From: Clostridia bacterium
Lineage (GTDB): Bacteria > Bacillota > Clostridia > Lachnospirales > WQUN01
Length of the DNA stretch: 6,767 nucleotides
NCBI GenBank assembly: GCA_025997155.1
Contig: BNUF01000131.1
Location: 1 to 6,767 of the forward strand
Direction of reading: 5' to 3'
The notes below the pieces were generated by a model. That model was given only the letters and a program-made list of their open reading frames with translations. It ran no database searches and was not told the DNA's origin. Positions 6,181 to 6,767 of this stretch are shown here, one piece after another; position 1 is the first letter of the stretch; each line of letters opens with the position of its first letter. A program made the translations under genes and the position numbers.

Positions 6181-6767
6181 TCACCAGCCTTGTGAAAATG
6201 TCGCCGTCGTTTGCCAACCTGACGTTACCGTTATCGATTTGATTTGCAAGGCGTTAATATATTCGTCAACGGTCATTTTTATATTAGTGTTGGCGGCGGG
6301 ACTAATCCACTGTCCGCAGCGAGACCCGCCCTTTGCCACCGTTCCGCCTTGACTTATGGTGTATATCGTGATAGGGAGTATTGGATAAGTCACGCTAGTT
6401 GAGCCATTAACTGAACCAAGACAGATAACAGGTACGCCGCTTGCGCCTGCCAAAGCGGAATTAATCCCCGATACGCTATAACCGCCGCTAATGGTTTGCC
6501 CGAGGGACATTCCAAAATTTACTATGGGGTCTTCGGGAGACGACGTGACAGTCAGCGAATAAGTACCCACAACGCCGCCGTTTCGCGTACTGGTAATCAT
6601 ATAGGTAGTTCTAGAAGTCGTTAAACTAACAAACTCCATCTTTAAATCTATCTTATCGCCGTTTTCCATTTCAATTTGATTGTATTCTTGAAGGATATAA
6701 TTCAAACCGAATAACGCATAGGAATCGCCCGATTGAAACGTTAAACCGTTACCCTGCGCGTATAACA
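6181..6767 (-). CDS. Unrecognised tail-region protein, 5' end outside window
   Basis: The frame is open to the right edge, reading LYAQGNGLTFQSGDSYALFG before the first possible internal start (TTG 6705), so at least 194 residues belong to a longer protein. It is rich in Ser, Thr, Gly and Ile with alternating beta-strand character (TTSRTTYMITSTRNGG, IKSITVTSGWQTTATFSQ) and no membrane segment, in keeping with a virion surface or tail protein. I recognise no family or active-site motif. Its TGA (6183-6181) is four bases before the next gene's ATG, so the two are almost certainly in one operon and translationally coupled. The tail-gene assignment rests on the linked fibre gene, not on the sequence itself. 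Confidence 0.72.
   Translation of the reverse strand, partial: LYAQGNGLTFQSGDSYALFGLNYILQEYNQIEMENGDKIDLKMEFVSLTTSRTTYMITSTRNGGVVGTYSLTVTSSPEDPIVNFGMSLGQTISGGYSVSGINSALAGASGVPVICLGSVNGSTSVTYPILPITIYTISQGGTVAKGGSRCGQWISPAANTNIKMTVDEYINALQIKSITVTSGWQTTATFSQGW

Noticed and set aside
3736..6767. Diversity-generating retroelement acting on the fibre.
   Set aside because: No reverse transcriptase and no template/variable repeat pair could be seen in the window.

Overview
The window looks like part of a decayed, mosaic prophage or integrative element from a gut-type anaerobic Bacillota (Clostridia/Oscillospiraceae-like). I base this on family resemblance: a clostridial-type multidomain endolysin, a TnpW/TnpX-type serine recombinase module, and a tail fibre with a bacteroidal/clostridial-style S74 chaperone tail. 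The species cannot be named from the sequence.

Layout. Positions 1-125 are the 3' end of an IS630-family element. It abuts, exactly at a TA dinucleotide, a 5'-truncated cell-wall lysin (amidase + glucosaminidase + SH3, to 1371) that ends at a good intrinsic terminator (1415-1462). A separate plus-strand pair follows: a small TnpW-like gene (1486-1707) and a large serine recombinase (1726-2727) that stops inside its zinc ribbon. From 2728 to 3056 lies a very AT-rich island (about 21% GC over 2761-3060) with a bidirectional terminator, a 13-bp direct repeat at the recombinase break, and a promoter-like sequence.

From 3057 to the right edge all genes are on the minus strand. Read in their own direction they are: an unrecognised gene open at the right edge (6767-6181), an unrecognised 196-aa gene (6176-5586), and a tail fibre (5569 down to 3736). 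The fibre is broken by an in-frame amber codon (4339-4337) and by a frameshift (at 4096) inside the S74 self-cleavage motif. Last comes a 177-aa orphan gene (3590-3057) with its own sigma-70-type promoter and a palindrome between the -35 and -10, which fits a phage 'moron'.

How it fits together. The tail genes run towards the AT-rich island and the lysin/recombinase genes run towards it from the other side, so two modules of different origin meet there. At least three genes (lysin, recombinase, fibre) carry separate lesions, which argues for a defective element under decay. The parts most worth a second look are the 177-aa gene with its private promoter and operator-like site, and the fibre gene, where an amber codon, a 13-bp perfect stem-loop and a frameshift at the catalytic site lie within about 250 bp. 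No complete new defence or mobile system can be demonstrated here.
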